Below, one piece after another: positions 7,890 through 15,700 of a stretch of 42,339 bases of DNA. The translations under genes and the position numbers were made by a program. A model generated the notes under the pieces. It was not told where the DNA came from. It made no database searches and was given only the letters and a program-made list of their open reading frames with translations. Location: contig JAJZND010000026.1 in NCBI GenBank assembly GCA_021848025.1, forward strand, positions 1 to 42,339. Direction: 5' to 3'. The stretch comes from Microcaldota archaeon. GTDB lineage: Archaea; Micrarchaeota; Micrarchaeia; Micrarchaeales; CABMGC01. Each line of letters starts with the position of its first letter. Positions within the stretch are counted from its first letter, which is position 1.

Positions 7890-8201
7890 CTATGGCGTAG
7901 GACCCTGGGGCCTGTCTATTACCGAGCCAGGCTCTGGAGGCATACCAGGATAAGGAGTATTCCTTTTCTCTCGGGACCTTTGCATCGCTTCCAACTTCCT
8001 GAGGCGTAATCTCCTCATTTCTTCCGCTTCCTCTTCGCGTCGTAATTTTTCCAGTTTTTCTTTACGAATTGCAAGAGCTTCAGCATCCATTTCAGCACCT
8101 ATCTTTCTTCTTTTATATTCAGGGCTTTCTGACCTGAAATGGCTTTTATACCAATAATATATACCTCTTTTGCTCCCTTCTGTCAATTTTACATAAAGCA
8201 T
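7890..8201 (-). CDS. Charged coiled-coil C-terminal fragment, probably frameshifted from the ankyrin gene upstream
   Basis: From the only available ATG (8201) the frame gives 103 residues: a short aromatic/basic part (GIYYWYKSHF, SPEYKRRKI), a strongly charged helix rich in Glu, Arg and Lys (about 40-78), then a Pro-rich tail. I recognise no family. The same frame stays open for about 60 more codons upstream, to a stop at 8385-8387, and those codons read like protein (for example KFVVKGPYLWENNQ, SEARRARQYKQYKEF) but contain no ATG, GTG or TTG start. That extension overlaps the end of the neighbouring ankyrin gene by about 30 bases in the -1 frame. The simplest reading is that both frames were one gene of about 600 residues, split at an A5 run. 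SPEYKRRKI also resembles SPEFFEYKRI near the end of the upstream protein. Confidence 0.5.
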   Translation of the reverse strand: MLYVKLTEGSKRGIYYWYKSHFRSESPEYKRRKIGAEMDAEALAIRKEKLEKLRREEEAEEMRRLRLRKLEAMQRSREKRNTPYPGMPPEPGSVIDRPQGPTP

Positions 8202-8353
8202 AAATTCTTTATATTGCTTATATTGTCTTGCTCTTCTTGCTTCACTTAGCGCGGTCTCTATTGACCCTTCTTGAAGGTATTGATTATTTTCCCATAAATA
8301 TGGTCCTTTTACTACGAATTTTTCTCTGTTATTTCTTAGTGGTGCTTGTTCTG

Positions 8354-9712
8354 CTATTCTACTTCCGTATTTTTGGTTAATAAATCACGATCTCTTAGGC
8401 GATCTTCTACCTTTTGCTCCTTTTCTATACGTTTATATTCGAAGAATTCTGGGCTACCTGGCATATTTTTTGCCCTATATCTGAAAAGAATTTCAGAATT
8501 TTTCTTTGAGTAGGATTCAATATAAGTGGCAGTTAAACTTCCAGTAACGCCTTCAACAGCCCCATTGTCCAACAACAACCTCGTTATTCTGTCTCTTCTA
8601 TGTGCTATAGAAAAGAAGATTGGCGGGGCTTCTAGATAAGTCGTGTGGTCTGGCAGTTCGTGTACGTATGTCGGGGATAGCTTGCGTATATCTGCCCCGT
8701 ATCGTATATACAATTTTGCACTTTCTATATCATTGTCTTCTATTGCTTGCACTAGATAAGATTTTCCATAACTTAATTCTTCCTTGTTTATGTCCCCTCC
8801 TGCCTGTAATAATAGCCTTACTGTTTCAAGGGTTTCAGTTTTGCCTAATGGAATAAAGTCAGGCCCATACAAGTCAGTTTTCTTTACTTTGTCAATAGCA
8901 GCTTCTACCTCTAAAAGCCTTCTTAAAAGGGCGTGTCTCAATGCACTCTGTATGTTATGCATTAGCGGCTTTACCTGACTTTCCTGAAGCAGCAATCTTA
9001 CTTTTTCATACCTGCCTGCATCTGAAGCTACGATCAACGGCGTTTTATAGCTTATGCCTAATGGGTCTCCGTACTTGTACTTTTTCATGAACACTCTCTG
9101 GTATTTGTCATCTTTAAGCCACCTGCTCCGCAGCCTTCCACGATAGTGAAATGCATGGTTTACTAATCCACTATCCACTATTTTCTCCTTGAATTTTTCT
9201 ATCTCGGATTTAGATTGGCTTAGCTTCTCTATCTTATCAGGATGGGAAGGATCTTTTCTCGGTAGATTACGCCTTCTCCTTAATCTATAGACATACGCTC
9301 CTGCAAGAAGGCCAGTCCCCGCAGCTCCTATGATTACAGCATCTTGTGCAGACCTGTCTTTTCCTATTACTAAATCACGCATCACTTCTTTTACCGGTTT
9401 GTATTTTTCTGCCTCTCTGAGTATTTCCGATGTGGTGGTTTCTACTTTCTTTATAATGCCATTACTCTTGCTACTAGTTGCACGCACAACAGTTGTAGAA
9501 TTAAAAACAGTGCTGGTTGTTTGCTGCGCACTACTTGTAGCTGTAAAGGCAGCAATCGACGATAGTGAAATTGCAGCAGTAGCTAAAGATGTATTTATTG
9601 CCCTTCTTAGATTATAATGCGCAGATTCTCTTACATTGGTGTCTCTACTCAGTTCACCTAGTTGATTTGCCTTTGAAGCGGCGCTTGTTGCATGCAATAG
9701 TGTAGCTTTCAT
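8354..9712 (-). CDS. Membrane-anchored ankyrin-repeat protein
   Basis: This protein has 452 residues. Residues about 40-62 are hydrophobic and Ala/Ser/Thr-rich. A linker follows, then the segment EKYKPVKEVMRDL (102-114), a second hydrophobic helix (about 125-143) and a basic RLRRRR stop. The C-terminal part has degenerate ankyrin repeats, seen as YKTPLIVASDAGRYEKVRLLL (222-242, shown in part), TVRLLLQAGGDIN (297-309), SAKLYIRYGADI (331-342) and ITRLLLDNGA (376-385). Ankyrin repeats bind other proteins; the partner is unknown. The protein shares the EKYKPVK module plus following helix with the next gene (9878-10855), so the two are paralogues. It ends in EVE*, but the -1 frame continues as a protein-like sequence, so this may be a truncated form. 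A TATA-like AATATAATTT near 9745 could serve as its promoter. Confidence 0.75.
   Translation of the reverse strand: MKATLLHATSAASKANQLGELSRDTNVRESAHYNLRRAINTSLATAAISLSSIAAFTATSSAQQTTSTVFNSTTVVRATSSKSNGIIKKVETTTSEILREAEKYKPVKEVMRDLVIGKDRSAQDAVIIGAAGTGLLAGAYVYRLRRRRNLPRKDPSHPDKIEKLSQSKSEIEKFKEKIVDSGLVNHAFHYRGRLRSRWLKDDKYQRVFMKKYKYGDPLGISYKTPLIVASDAGRYEKVRLLLQESQVKPLMHNIQSALRHALLRRLLEVEAAIDKVKKTDLYGPDFIPLGKTETLETVRLLLQAGGDINKEELSYGKSYLVQAIEDNDIESAKLYIRYGADIRKLSPTYVHELPDHTTYLEAPPIFFSIAHRRDRITRLLLDNGAVEGVTGSLTATYIESYSKKNSEILFRYRAKNMPGSPEFFEYKRIEKEQKVEDRLRDRDLLTKNTEVE
8370..8374 (-). other. Candidate frameshift site (A5 run on the minus strand)
   Basis: The coding strand reads ACC AAA AAT ACG in the ankyrin frame. 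Moving one base back in the A5 run gives AAA TAC GGA AGT, which enters the open frame running through 8201 to the stop at 7890. The shift joins two protein-like frames into one. It could be a sequencing error, a mutation or a programmed -1 event. The surrounding bases do not form a perfect slippery heptamer. Confidence 0.45.
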
Positions 9713-9877
9713 AAATTAATCCATTCACTCGTATAAGCCCTGTAAATTATATTGCTATTTTTTACTATATTAACATGGCTACAGAGATATTGATTTTTCT
9801 TTAATATACATAATCGAATTTTCAAAAGATCGTAAATTTCCTTTCGGATAGGCTTTAAATACGACCCTTAATTGCTA

Positions 9878-10855
9878 TTAATATCCAAAAGATTCTATGG
9901 CTGCCTTTTCCAATGACTTGAGCTTTTCATAGGCCACCTTAGCAGCAGCATGAACTCCGATTTCATTGAGTGCCTCGATGAATTCACCAGTCTGCTTAAC
10001 TGCTTCATTTCTTAAAAAAATCTCTCTCATAACTTTTTCAGGCATCATATTCACTACCACATATTCTATTGCAGATATGCCGTTTTTATCGGTAGCCAAT
10101 GGATTCGCACCAGCTTCTATCAATGCCAATGCGACTGCAGGTGTTGATGCGTGCATCAAAGGCGTGAAGTCGCTTGCAAAGCGAGTGCGAGCATAATAGT
10201 TTTTATCAGTAAATGAACCTGCTCCGTACCCGAAATTCACAGGGCCATAATGCTTGTTTACATCGGCTCCTTTTCGTATCAGTCCTATGACTTCATTCGC
10301 TGATCCATTTTCTATTGCCCTGGTCAATTTACGATCTAAATCACTTTTCTTCCTTTCAGAATTTTCTGGGCCGCCGTATTTGTGTCTAAGCAGCCCATTC
10401 CTGACAGGATGGTATCTTCTTCTTAATGCTTCCTCTACGCCAATTACACCCAATGCTGCTATTCCGATAATTATTTCATCCTGCGCGCGCTTGTTCTTGG
10501 CAAGCCCTAGTTTTCGCATTATTATTTTTACTGGCTTGTACTTCTCTATGCTGTTCAGGGTTTTTGACTCCCAATTTTCTTTTTCTTTTGCAGCCTTATG
10601 AGCTTCTATGGTTCCTGTTTTAGACTCATTTGCTGTTTCAACAGACTTTACCATTACTGCAGCAGGAGACTGCCTGTACGCTTCACGGAACGAAAGCGCT
10701 GATGGCACTGCAAGTGAAGCCGCAATCATGGAAGACGCAAATGCTTTCGAAACTTTATTTTTAATATTAGCTGCGTTGCTTTCTTTTCTCTGCAATGCTG
10801 CATCTAGTTGTGGCATATGCTTATGTTCCTCTGTATTTACACGACTCACTCTCAT
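9878..10855 (-). CDS. Ankyrin-repeat protein with two hydrophobic helices
   Basis: This protein has 325 residues. An N-terminal polar stretch is followed by a hydrophobic helix (about 38-56), a charged linker, the module EKYKPVKIIMRKLGL (104-118), a second hydrophobic helix (about 126-143) and a basic RRRYHP boundary. Ankyrin repeats follow: LTRAIENGSANEVIGLI and RKGADVNKH at about 176-203, then TPLMHAS and LIEAGANPLATDKNG at about 230-260. The C-terminal tail is helical. The EKYKPVK module and helix are shared with the 452-residue protein encoded downstream (8354-9712), which marks them as paralogues. The start lies 17 bases after the stop of the 10873-12099 gene, so the two are probably co-transcribed. 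No enzymatic motif is seen. Confidence 0.78.
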   Translation of the reverse strand: MRVSRVNTEEHKHMPQLDAALQRKESNAANIKNKVSKAFASSMIAASLAVPSALSFREAYRQSPAAVMVKSVETANESKTGTIEAHKAAKEKENWESKTLNSIEKYKPVKIIMRKLGLAKNKRAQDEIIIGIAALGVIGVEEALRRRYHPVRNGLLRHKYGGPENSERKKSDLDRKLTRAIENGSANEVIGLIRKGADVNKHYGPVNFGYGAGSFTDKNYYARTRFASDFTPLMHASTPAVALALIEAGANPLATDKNGISAIEYVVVNMMPEKVMREIFLRNEAVKQTGEFIEALNEIGVHAAAKVAYEKLKSLEKAAIESFGY

Positions 10856-10872
10856 GATTCAACCCCTTATAT

Positions 10873-12099
10873 TCACCGCACCAATTTCCTGGCCTCTCCT
10901 ATCTCTTGCTCTATGTACTGCGCCAGTTTGTAGGCTTCTGCCTGCTTACCGACATTGCCATCTAACACGGAAGCTAGCCTAAACGGAATATGATTTACAA
11001 GCTGCCCTGTTCTACTAAACTGATTTCTTTCATCTGCACTATAATTATTAACTTCATACTTTACCACATCCCTTGCAAGATTCTGCAGCACTTTTTCGCG
11101 GGCTTTGCTCAAAGCTTCTGCTGTATTATCACTAGTATATGGTTTTGCAAGGGTATCTACCAGCAGGTCTACAAAAGAGCTTAGCTCATCTTTTGTAGGC
11201 AGATATGCTATGGTTGATGCTCCCCAGTACCATTTATACTGATCCTTAGGATACATCGGAGGACCTGCTTTTAAAGCAGGACTTGCCAGGTCTATCGCTG
11301 TCATCAGCAATGTCTTGCCGTTTTTGTCCATTATGTCTGCTTCTATGCCATGCTCCAGGTAAACTTTAGCAGTTTCCAGGTGCCCCCACCTTACGCTCTT
11401 AAACAGAGAATCCTGATCAGTTGCGGTGGCAGCCCTTTTACTCAGATCTGCCTTTACTGTTGCAAGTTCTGCAGAGAGCAGCAAAACAGGTATTGCATCG
11501 CTGTTCTTCATGTCAAAGAAATTAATCCTGTCAAAAGCCCGGCGCCTCTCATTGTTAACTGCATTAACATCTGCGCCGCGTGAGATCAATGAGTATGCCG
11601 TATTCAAATCGCTTTCTATGGCTCTTGGTATGAGCCAGCGTTTGTCACCGAGTTTTTTAATTTCATTCACTACAGAAGTTATAGTGCGGAAGAGCTCTGT
11701 CTCGCCCCTGCTGTCCCTTGCATCTATGCCAGGCTCATGGTGTATTGTAATTTGCAGAAGTTGCAATGAACTACGCTGTTCAGTTTCAGAAGGTGAACTT
11801 AAAATTTTGCTGCTCCGCGTCTCTTCACCGGCAGGCATACCGGACATGTATCTCAGATGATTGGCAAACCATGGATTTCTCTCCGACCAAGCACGTTCTT
11901 GCTCTTCTGGACTTTGACGCCGCTGCAGCTGCGGCAGCGGTATAGGCTGCGTTCTATAGGTTCCTCCTTCATTGGAAATGCTATTGTCTCTGCGCAAAAA
12001 CCTCTTTAATCGTGATGCTCCAGCACTCCTGGTTTCACCTGTGCCAGAAGCGCCGCTTGCCGTATTGGATACCGGCTCCTTTTCCTTTCTGCGTGTCAT
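10873..12099 (-). CDS. Soluble ankyrin-repeat protein, first gene of the minus-strand run
   Basis: This protein has 408 residues and no membrane segment or signal peptide. The first 110 residues are basic, Ser/Gln/Arg-rich and probably disordered. Ankyrin-type repeats follow: IDARDSRGETELF (about 124-136), AYSLISRGADVNAVNN (about 165-185) and SVRWGHLETAKVYLEHGIEA (about 233-252), the last followed by DIMDKNGKTLLMTAI. The final 120 residues are helical and unrecognised. It lacks the EKYKPVK module of the two ankyrin genes downstream. It is transcribed away from the secretion-like cluster out of the same 132-base gap, with a TATATAT element about 35-40 bases before its ATG. A role in protein-protein contacts, perhaps with that machine or a host cell, is inference from context. 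Confidence 0.78.
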   Translation of the reverse strand: MTRRKEKEPVSNTASGASGTGETRSAGASRLKRFLRRDNSISNEGGTYRTQPIPLPQLQRRQSPEEQERAWSERNPWFANHLRYMSGMPAGEETRSSKILSSPSETEQRSSLQLLQITIHHEPGIDARDSRGETELFRTITSVVNEIKKLGDKRWLIPRAIESDLNTAYSLISRGADVNAVNNERRRAFDRINFFDMKNSDAIPVLLLSAELATVKADLSKRAATATDQDSLFKSVRWGHLETAKVYLEHGIEADIMDKNGKTLLMTAIDLASPALKAGPPMYPKDQYKWYWGASTIAYLPTKDELSSFVDLLVDTLAKPYTSDNTAEALSKAREKVLQNLARDVVKYEVNNYSADERNQFSRTGQLVNHIPFRLASVLDGNVGKQAEAYKLAQYIEQEIGEARKLVR

Positions 12100-12231
12100 T
12101 CTTATCTTATTGTATGCGTCTTTCCAGATATATAGCTTTTTGCGGGTTTAGGAATTGTCGTCTGAATCATTTACTGATCCTTTTATAAATCAGTATGTCT
12201 TTTATATCATCTAGGGCATAATTATACTGGT
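12100..12231. promoter_or_regulatory. Divergent promoter region between ankyrin genes and the secretion-like cluster
   Basis: The 132-base gap holds two TATA-like elements facing apart. On the minus strand, GCTATATATC at about 12133-12142 serves the ankyrin run. On the plus strand, TTTTATATCA at about 12199-12208 is 24-30 bases before the GTG at 12232, which suits a leaderless transcript. A second AT-rich element, ataattatac (12219-12228), lies too close to the start to be its TATA box. Confidence 0.5.
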
Positions 12232-14331
12232 GTGCTGGTGTTTTTCGCATTTGCTGTATTGCTCTCTATTGGCGCGATAAATGCGCTGATACCGATAATT
12301 ATAATACTGATACTTATAGCTGCCGCGGCAGGCTCTACAAGAGGGTACAGCATCTTTGCAATATTGGGCATAGGAACCATTGCAGGAATGGGACCAAGCG
12401 GAAAAGGCAGCATGGCAGGTAAAGGAAGCTATCCTTTCAGGTCCATTCTCGATCCGAATATAAGGGGGCCGAGGAAGTCTCCAGAAGTTAAGGCTAAAAA
12501 AGCAGCAAAAAAAGCAGCAAGAAAAGCAGCATTAAATGAAAAACCTAAGAGACCGCTCAAGCCATGGGAGAAGAAAACCCTTGATATGGCAAGATGGGCT
12601 GTCGCACCTGCAATATTTGGCAGCGGCATGGCGCTTTATCAGAGAGGCAGCTCGGTAGCTAGAAGGATAGCAAAGTCATCAACTCCGCAGGGCAGGAGAG
12701 ATGCCAGATCTGCAAGGACAGAAGCAGCAAAGGGGCAACTTAGCGGAAGCCTTGACTCGCGGAAATCTCCGCAATATAAACCAAATACCACTCCTGGAGC
12801 ACCTCCCGGGAGCGGGGTTGTTACAAATAGATTGAGCTCTGAGAATAGGGAAATTATAAGAAGGATATTGGATTCCAGAAGCAGGGGAATAGGAGCAGTG
12901 CCTACAAGTGCCATAGGAGTTGGAGCAGGAACTGAATTAAGGCGGGCCGTGATGGCGCTTAAAAACCGCCAGTTTAGGGTCGCCAATGGACATCTGAACA
13001 ATGTTTCCAAGATAACAAGCCATAACCTGCAGCAGAGGCGGTTAAATGCAGTTTCTGGAAAGGCTTTGCTCGAAAGGCAAAAACTCCTAAATGAAATGAA
13101 AGAAGCAAACGAAATAGGAAGGGGACGCACTGTGCCTCCTACAACAGTAAGAACCACTTACACTGGTGCAGACGTAGGGGCTACAAGGACCATCTGGGGC
13201 TCTCTGGCCATGGCAGGTCTTGCGAGACTCAGGGGAGACAGATATGCATCTAATTTGTATAAGAGGGATGCTATGGCGCAGCTTAAGGTTAGGAGCGCAG
13301 AGGGCAGCCTTGCGCTTTCAAAAAGGCTCAGATATGGAGTAACTGACAAAAAAGGCAATGTAACCATGGGTGCGCTTCATCAGCAAATAGGAAGGGCGGC
13401 GCGGCAAGAAAAAGCAGGTGAGGAAGCCAGAGCAAGGGAAAAACGTTTGCGTGATCTTGAATTATTTCTATATGGCTCAAAGGACGTATATGGACTGGGA
13501 GGACAGATAGGTGCTTTCGAGAAGATATACGGAGTCAATGATCCAAGCAAAGTAGATAAGTTGAGAGAGAGGGTAAAAGCAGAGCAGGCAATTGCAGATT
13601 ACAGATATAGTGGAGATCCGGCTGCACTGACTACTATAGAGCGCGCTAAAACGTTAAAAATTATCAGTAATCAGAAGTACAATGAAGCTCTCAGAGCGGG
13701 CCCGCATTCATTTACGAAAAAAGAGTATGAATCTCAGACAGAGAAAAACAAAAATGCCATGGAAAATGTTTCGCAGCTTGAGGTCGGAAGGATAGCATTT
13801 GCACAGGATAAACTTGCGCGCGGTGAAATAACGCAGGATGTTTATGAAAATGAGATGGGCAGGATACAGAAAGAGCAGAGACTACTCAGCAAGCTTTCAT
13901 ACGAGCATGCCCGGCTGACATCAGGAAACCCTCCTGGAAGAATAGAGGTAAGCTTTAATCGCAAAATTGTACCAGGTGGAGGGGTAGAAGCAGGCGGACT
14001 TCTGCCTACTATAAAAATAAATGGCAGGCAAACAGGTACAAGTGGAGTGGCGCAGCGATTGTTTGAGTTTCATAGGAACGTCAATACTATTAACAAGCTA
14101 AAAGAAAGAGGCGACAGGGAATTTCAGCCTCCTACCGATGGCATATTTTCTGTTTCTGGAAGATGGCGCAATGAAAACGTTACCACGTACCCCTCTTTCG
14201 AGGTTGGCAGTGCTCCTGCAATTAACAGGAGGGTCTATAGAGTAGGAGAGGGGCCTGTTGAATACCAATTGAGGCGCAGGAGGGTGGTGCCTGTGCCTCG
14301 CTGGGAGAAGGTAAAGAAAAATGAGGAGTAG
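12232..14331 (+). CDS. Large basic protein with N-terminal membrane hairpin, first gene of the cluster
   Basis: This protein has 699 residues and I do not recognise it. The N-terminus has one long or two close hydrophobic helices (about 1-34) and a further apolar Gly/Ile-rich stretch (about 39-54). About 640 mainly cytoplasmic residues follow, very rich in Lys, Arg, Ala and Gln. They include a KKAAKKAARKAA stretch near 88-99 and several helical, coiled-coil-like segments (about 230-540). The C-terminal 120 residues look more beta-like and end in RRRRVVPVPRWEK. The basic body could bind nucleic acid or acidic partners. The TATA position supports the GTG start. It leads the plus-strand run of membrane genes after a 113-base gap, so membership of the same system is inferred from position only. 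Confidence 0.7.
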   Translation: MLVFFAFAVLLSIGAINALIPIIIILILIAAAAGSTRGYSIFAILGIGTIAGMGPSGKGSMAGKGSYPFRSILDPNIRGPRKSPEVKAKKAAKKAARKAALNEKPKRPLKPWEKKTLDMARWAVAPAIFGSGMALYQRGSSVARRIAKSSTPQGRRDARSARTEAAKGQLSGSLDSRKSPQYKPNTTPGAPPGSGVVTNRLSSENREIIRRILDSRSRGIGAVPTSAIGVGAGTELRRAVMALKNRQFRVANGHLNNVSKITSHNLQQRRLNAVSGKALLERQKLLNEMKEANEIGRGRTVPPTTVRTTYTGADVGATRTIWGSLAMAGLARLRGDRYASNLYKRDAMAQLKVRSAEGSLALSKRLRYGVTDKKGNVTMGALHQQIGRAARQEKAGEEARAREKRLRDLELFLYGSKDVYGLGGQIGAFEKIYGVNDPSKVDKLRERVKAEQAIADYRYSGDPAALTTIERAKTLKIISNQKYNEALRAGPHSFTKKEYESQTEKNKNAMENVSQLEVGRIAFAQDKLARGEITQDVYENEMGRIQKEQRLLSKLSYEHARLTSGNPPGRIEVSFNRKIVPGGGVEAGGLLPTIKINGRQTGTSGVAQRLFEFHRNVNTINKLKERGDREFQPPTDGIFSVSGRWRNENVTTYPSFEVGSAPAINRRVYRVGEGPVEYQLRRRRVVPVPRWEKVKKNEE

Positions 14332-14414
14332 CTTTTATAGATCATTTAAGTGCCTCTCTCGTCCTTAGCACAAAAGCTCTTCCTGAAGCAGCTCCGCTCT
14401 CTTCATAGATATCT

Positions 14415-14427
14415 AATTATATAATTT
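14415..14427 (+). promoter_or_regulatory. TATA element before the six-gene membrane array
   Basis: AATTATATAATTT is centred about 25 bases before the ATG at 14445, consistent with a leaderless transcript that starts the tightly packed membrane-protein run. Confidence 0.5.
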
Positions 14428-14444
14428 GCCATAGATATAGCACT

Positions 14445-15698
14445 ATGCGCCTAGCCAGTGGCATCCCCAAAGTCCTGCTTTTCATGCTTTTCTTTCTTGG
14501 CATAGCTAATGCGTGCAGCGCTGCAGCGAACACTGCGGGATTTAATTTATCCATTATTAACAAGACAGGTGGGCTGGAGCTCTCTTTCCTCGCGTTGCTT
14601 ATCTCGTTAGACGTGATAGCGATTGGATGGATCGCAAACAAGATTCTCCCTTCCATAGGCATAGCAGGCTGGCTGCCAAGGGAGTACTGGGAATTTACTA
14701 AATCTGCAATTCTTGTAGCTACCATCTTCTCGGTAATAGCGTTCGTAAGCGGGCTCTCCTTGCTGCTCGGAGGAATCACGCCGCCAGCTGCAGGAGCATC
14801 GCCGGCATACGCCGCGAATGCAAATGCCCTGGTCTACCAGTCTGAAACTTATCTTTGCACAGTGGATAATTCCCTACAGGCTTCAATGGCAAACGTAGTC
14901 ACGCTCTCTTTCGGATTGGGCGAAGTGAACGGAGCATATGGCGGCATAGGTGTCTTTGCTGATGGGCAGGGAGGAAATCCCGGTTCTTATGCGGGCCTTG
15001 CGCTCTTCTATCAGGGCATACCGATACCGCCTACTGAACTGCCAGGAATTTTAGGACTGCTCCCGGAGTTCAGGTCAGGCATAAACTTTGTCATACTCAG
15101 CAACTTCATGCTCGGCTCGAACTTCGTCTTCCACAGCCAGTTTGTCTCATTCATAAACGATGCGCTTGTCTTCCTGGCTTTTCCGATGGCCATCTTCTTT
15201 ATTTCTGAAGAGAAGCTGCTTCCCCTGCTTGTGCTCATAGGGCTCAATGTGCTAATACCTATCGGCCTTGTCTTCCGCTCTTTCCCGTTCCTGCGGAACA
15301 TAGGGGGAACGCTGGTGGCTCTCGGCATAGGTGTTTCGCTCATCTGGCCTTCGCTGCTGCTGCTGATCAATGCGCCCCTTAGCAGTTACTTCGAGCCACT
15401 GCTCTACGACACCACCTCATCAAGCACAGCGTTCTCCAACAGCTGCCCGGGCTTCTTCGCAATCATATGCAACGGCGTAAACACGCTCTTTACTGGAACA
15501 TTCTACGGTTTTGACAGCATAGACAACATTTATCCTGATATTAACTTCCTTATGAAAAATGAGCTCTTTATAATATTCCAGCAGTATGTGCTCTTTATGA
15601 TAGACTTGGTGATCTTCTTCCCGCTTACCGATGCCATAGCAAGAACACTCGGTGGCACAATCAGACTTCAGCTCGGAAAGAGGTTTAAGCTGGTGTAG
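14445..15698 (+). CDS. VirB6/CedA-like polytopic membrane protein, paralogue 1 of 6
   Basis: This protein has 417 residues. It has a signal-like first helix (about 8-24, ending ANACSAAA), a helix at about 46-64, an amphipathic stretch PREYWEFTKSA (78-88) leading into a helix (to about 109), a long exported region (about 110-235) and further helices to the C-terminus. The array signature lies at 271-302: IPIGLVFRSFPFLR, then GGTLVALGIG and IWP. All five following genes have the same block. Polytopic channel subunits next to a VirB4-type ATPase suggest VirB6/TrbL or archaeal CedA relatives; this is a resemblance in layout, not a proven match. The next gene begins two bases after the stop, so translation is probably coupled. 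Confidence 0.72.
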   Translation: MRLASGIPKVLLFMLFFLGIANACSAAANTAGFNLSIINKTGGLELSFLALLISLDVIAIGWIANKILPSIGIAGWLPREYWEFTKSAILVATIFSVIAFVSGLSLLLGGITPPAAGASPAYAANANALVYQSETYLCTVDNSLQASMANVVTLSFGLGEVNGAYGGIGVFADGQGGNPGSYAGLALFYQGIPIPPTELPGILGLLPEFRSGINFVILSNFMLGSNFVFHSQFVSFINDALVFLAFPMAIFFISEEKLLPLLVLIGLNVLIPIGLVFRSFPFLRNIGGTLVALGIGVSLIWPSLLLLINAPLSSYFEPLLYDTTSSSTAFSNSCPGFFAIICNGVNTLFTGTFYGFDSIDNIYPDINFLMKNELFIIFQQYVLFMIDLVIFFPLTDAIARTLGGTIRLQLGKRFKLV

Positions 15699-15700
15699 AT

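Noticed and set aside
11426-11860. Plus-strand 144-residue frame opposite the ankyrin gene
   Set aside because: It is a shadow of the ankyrin frame, whose repeats are recognisable.
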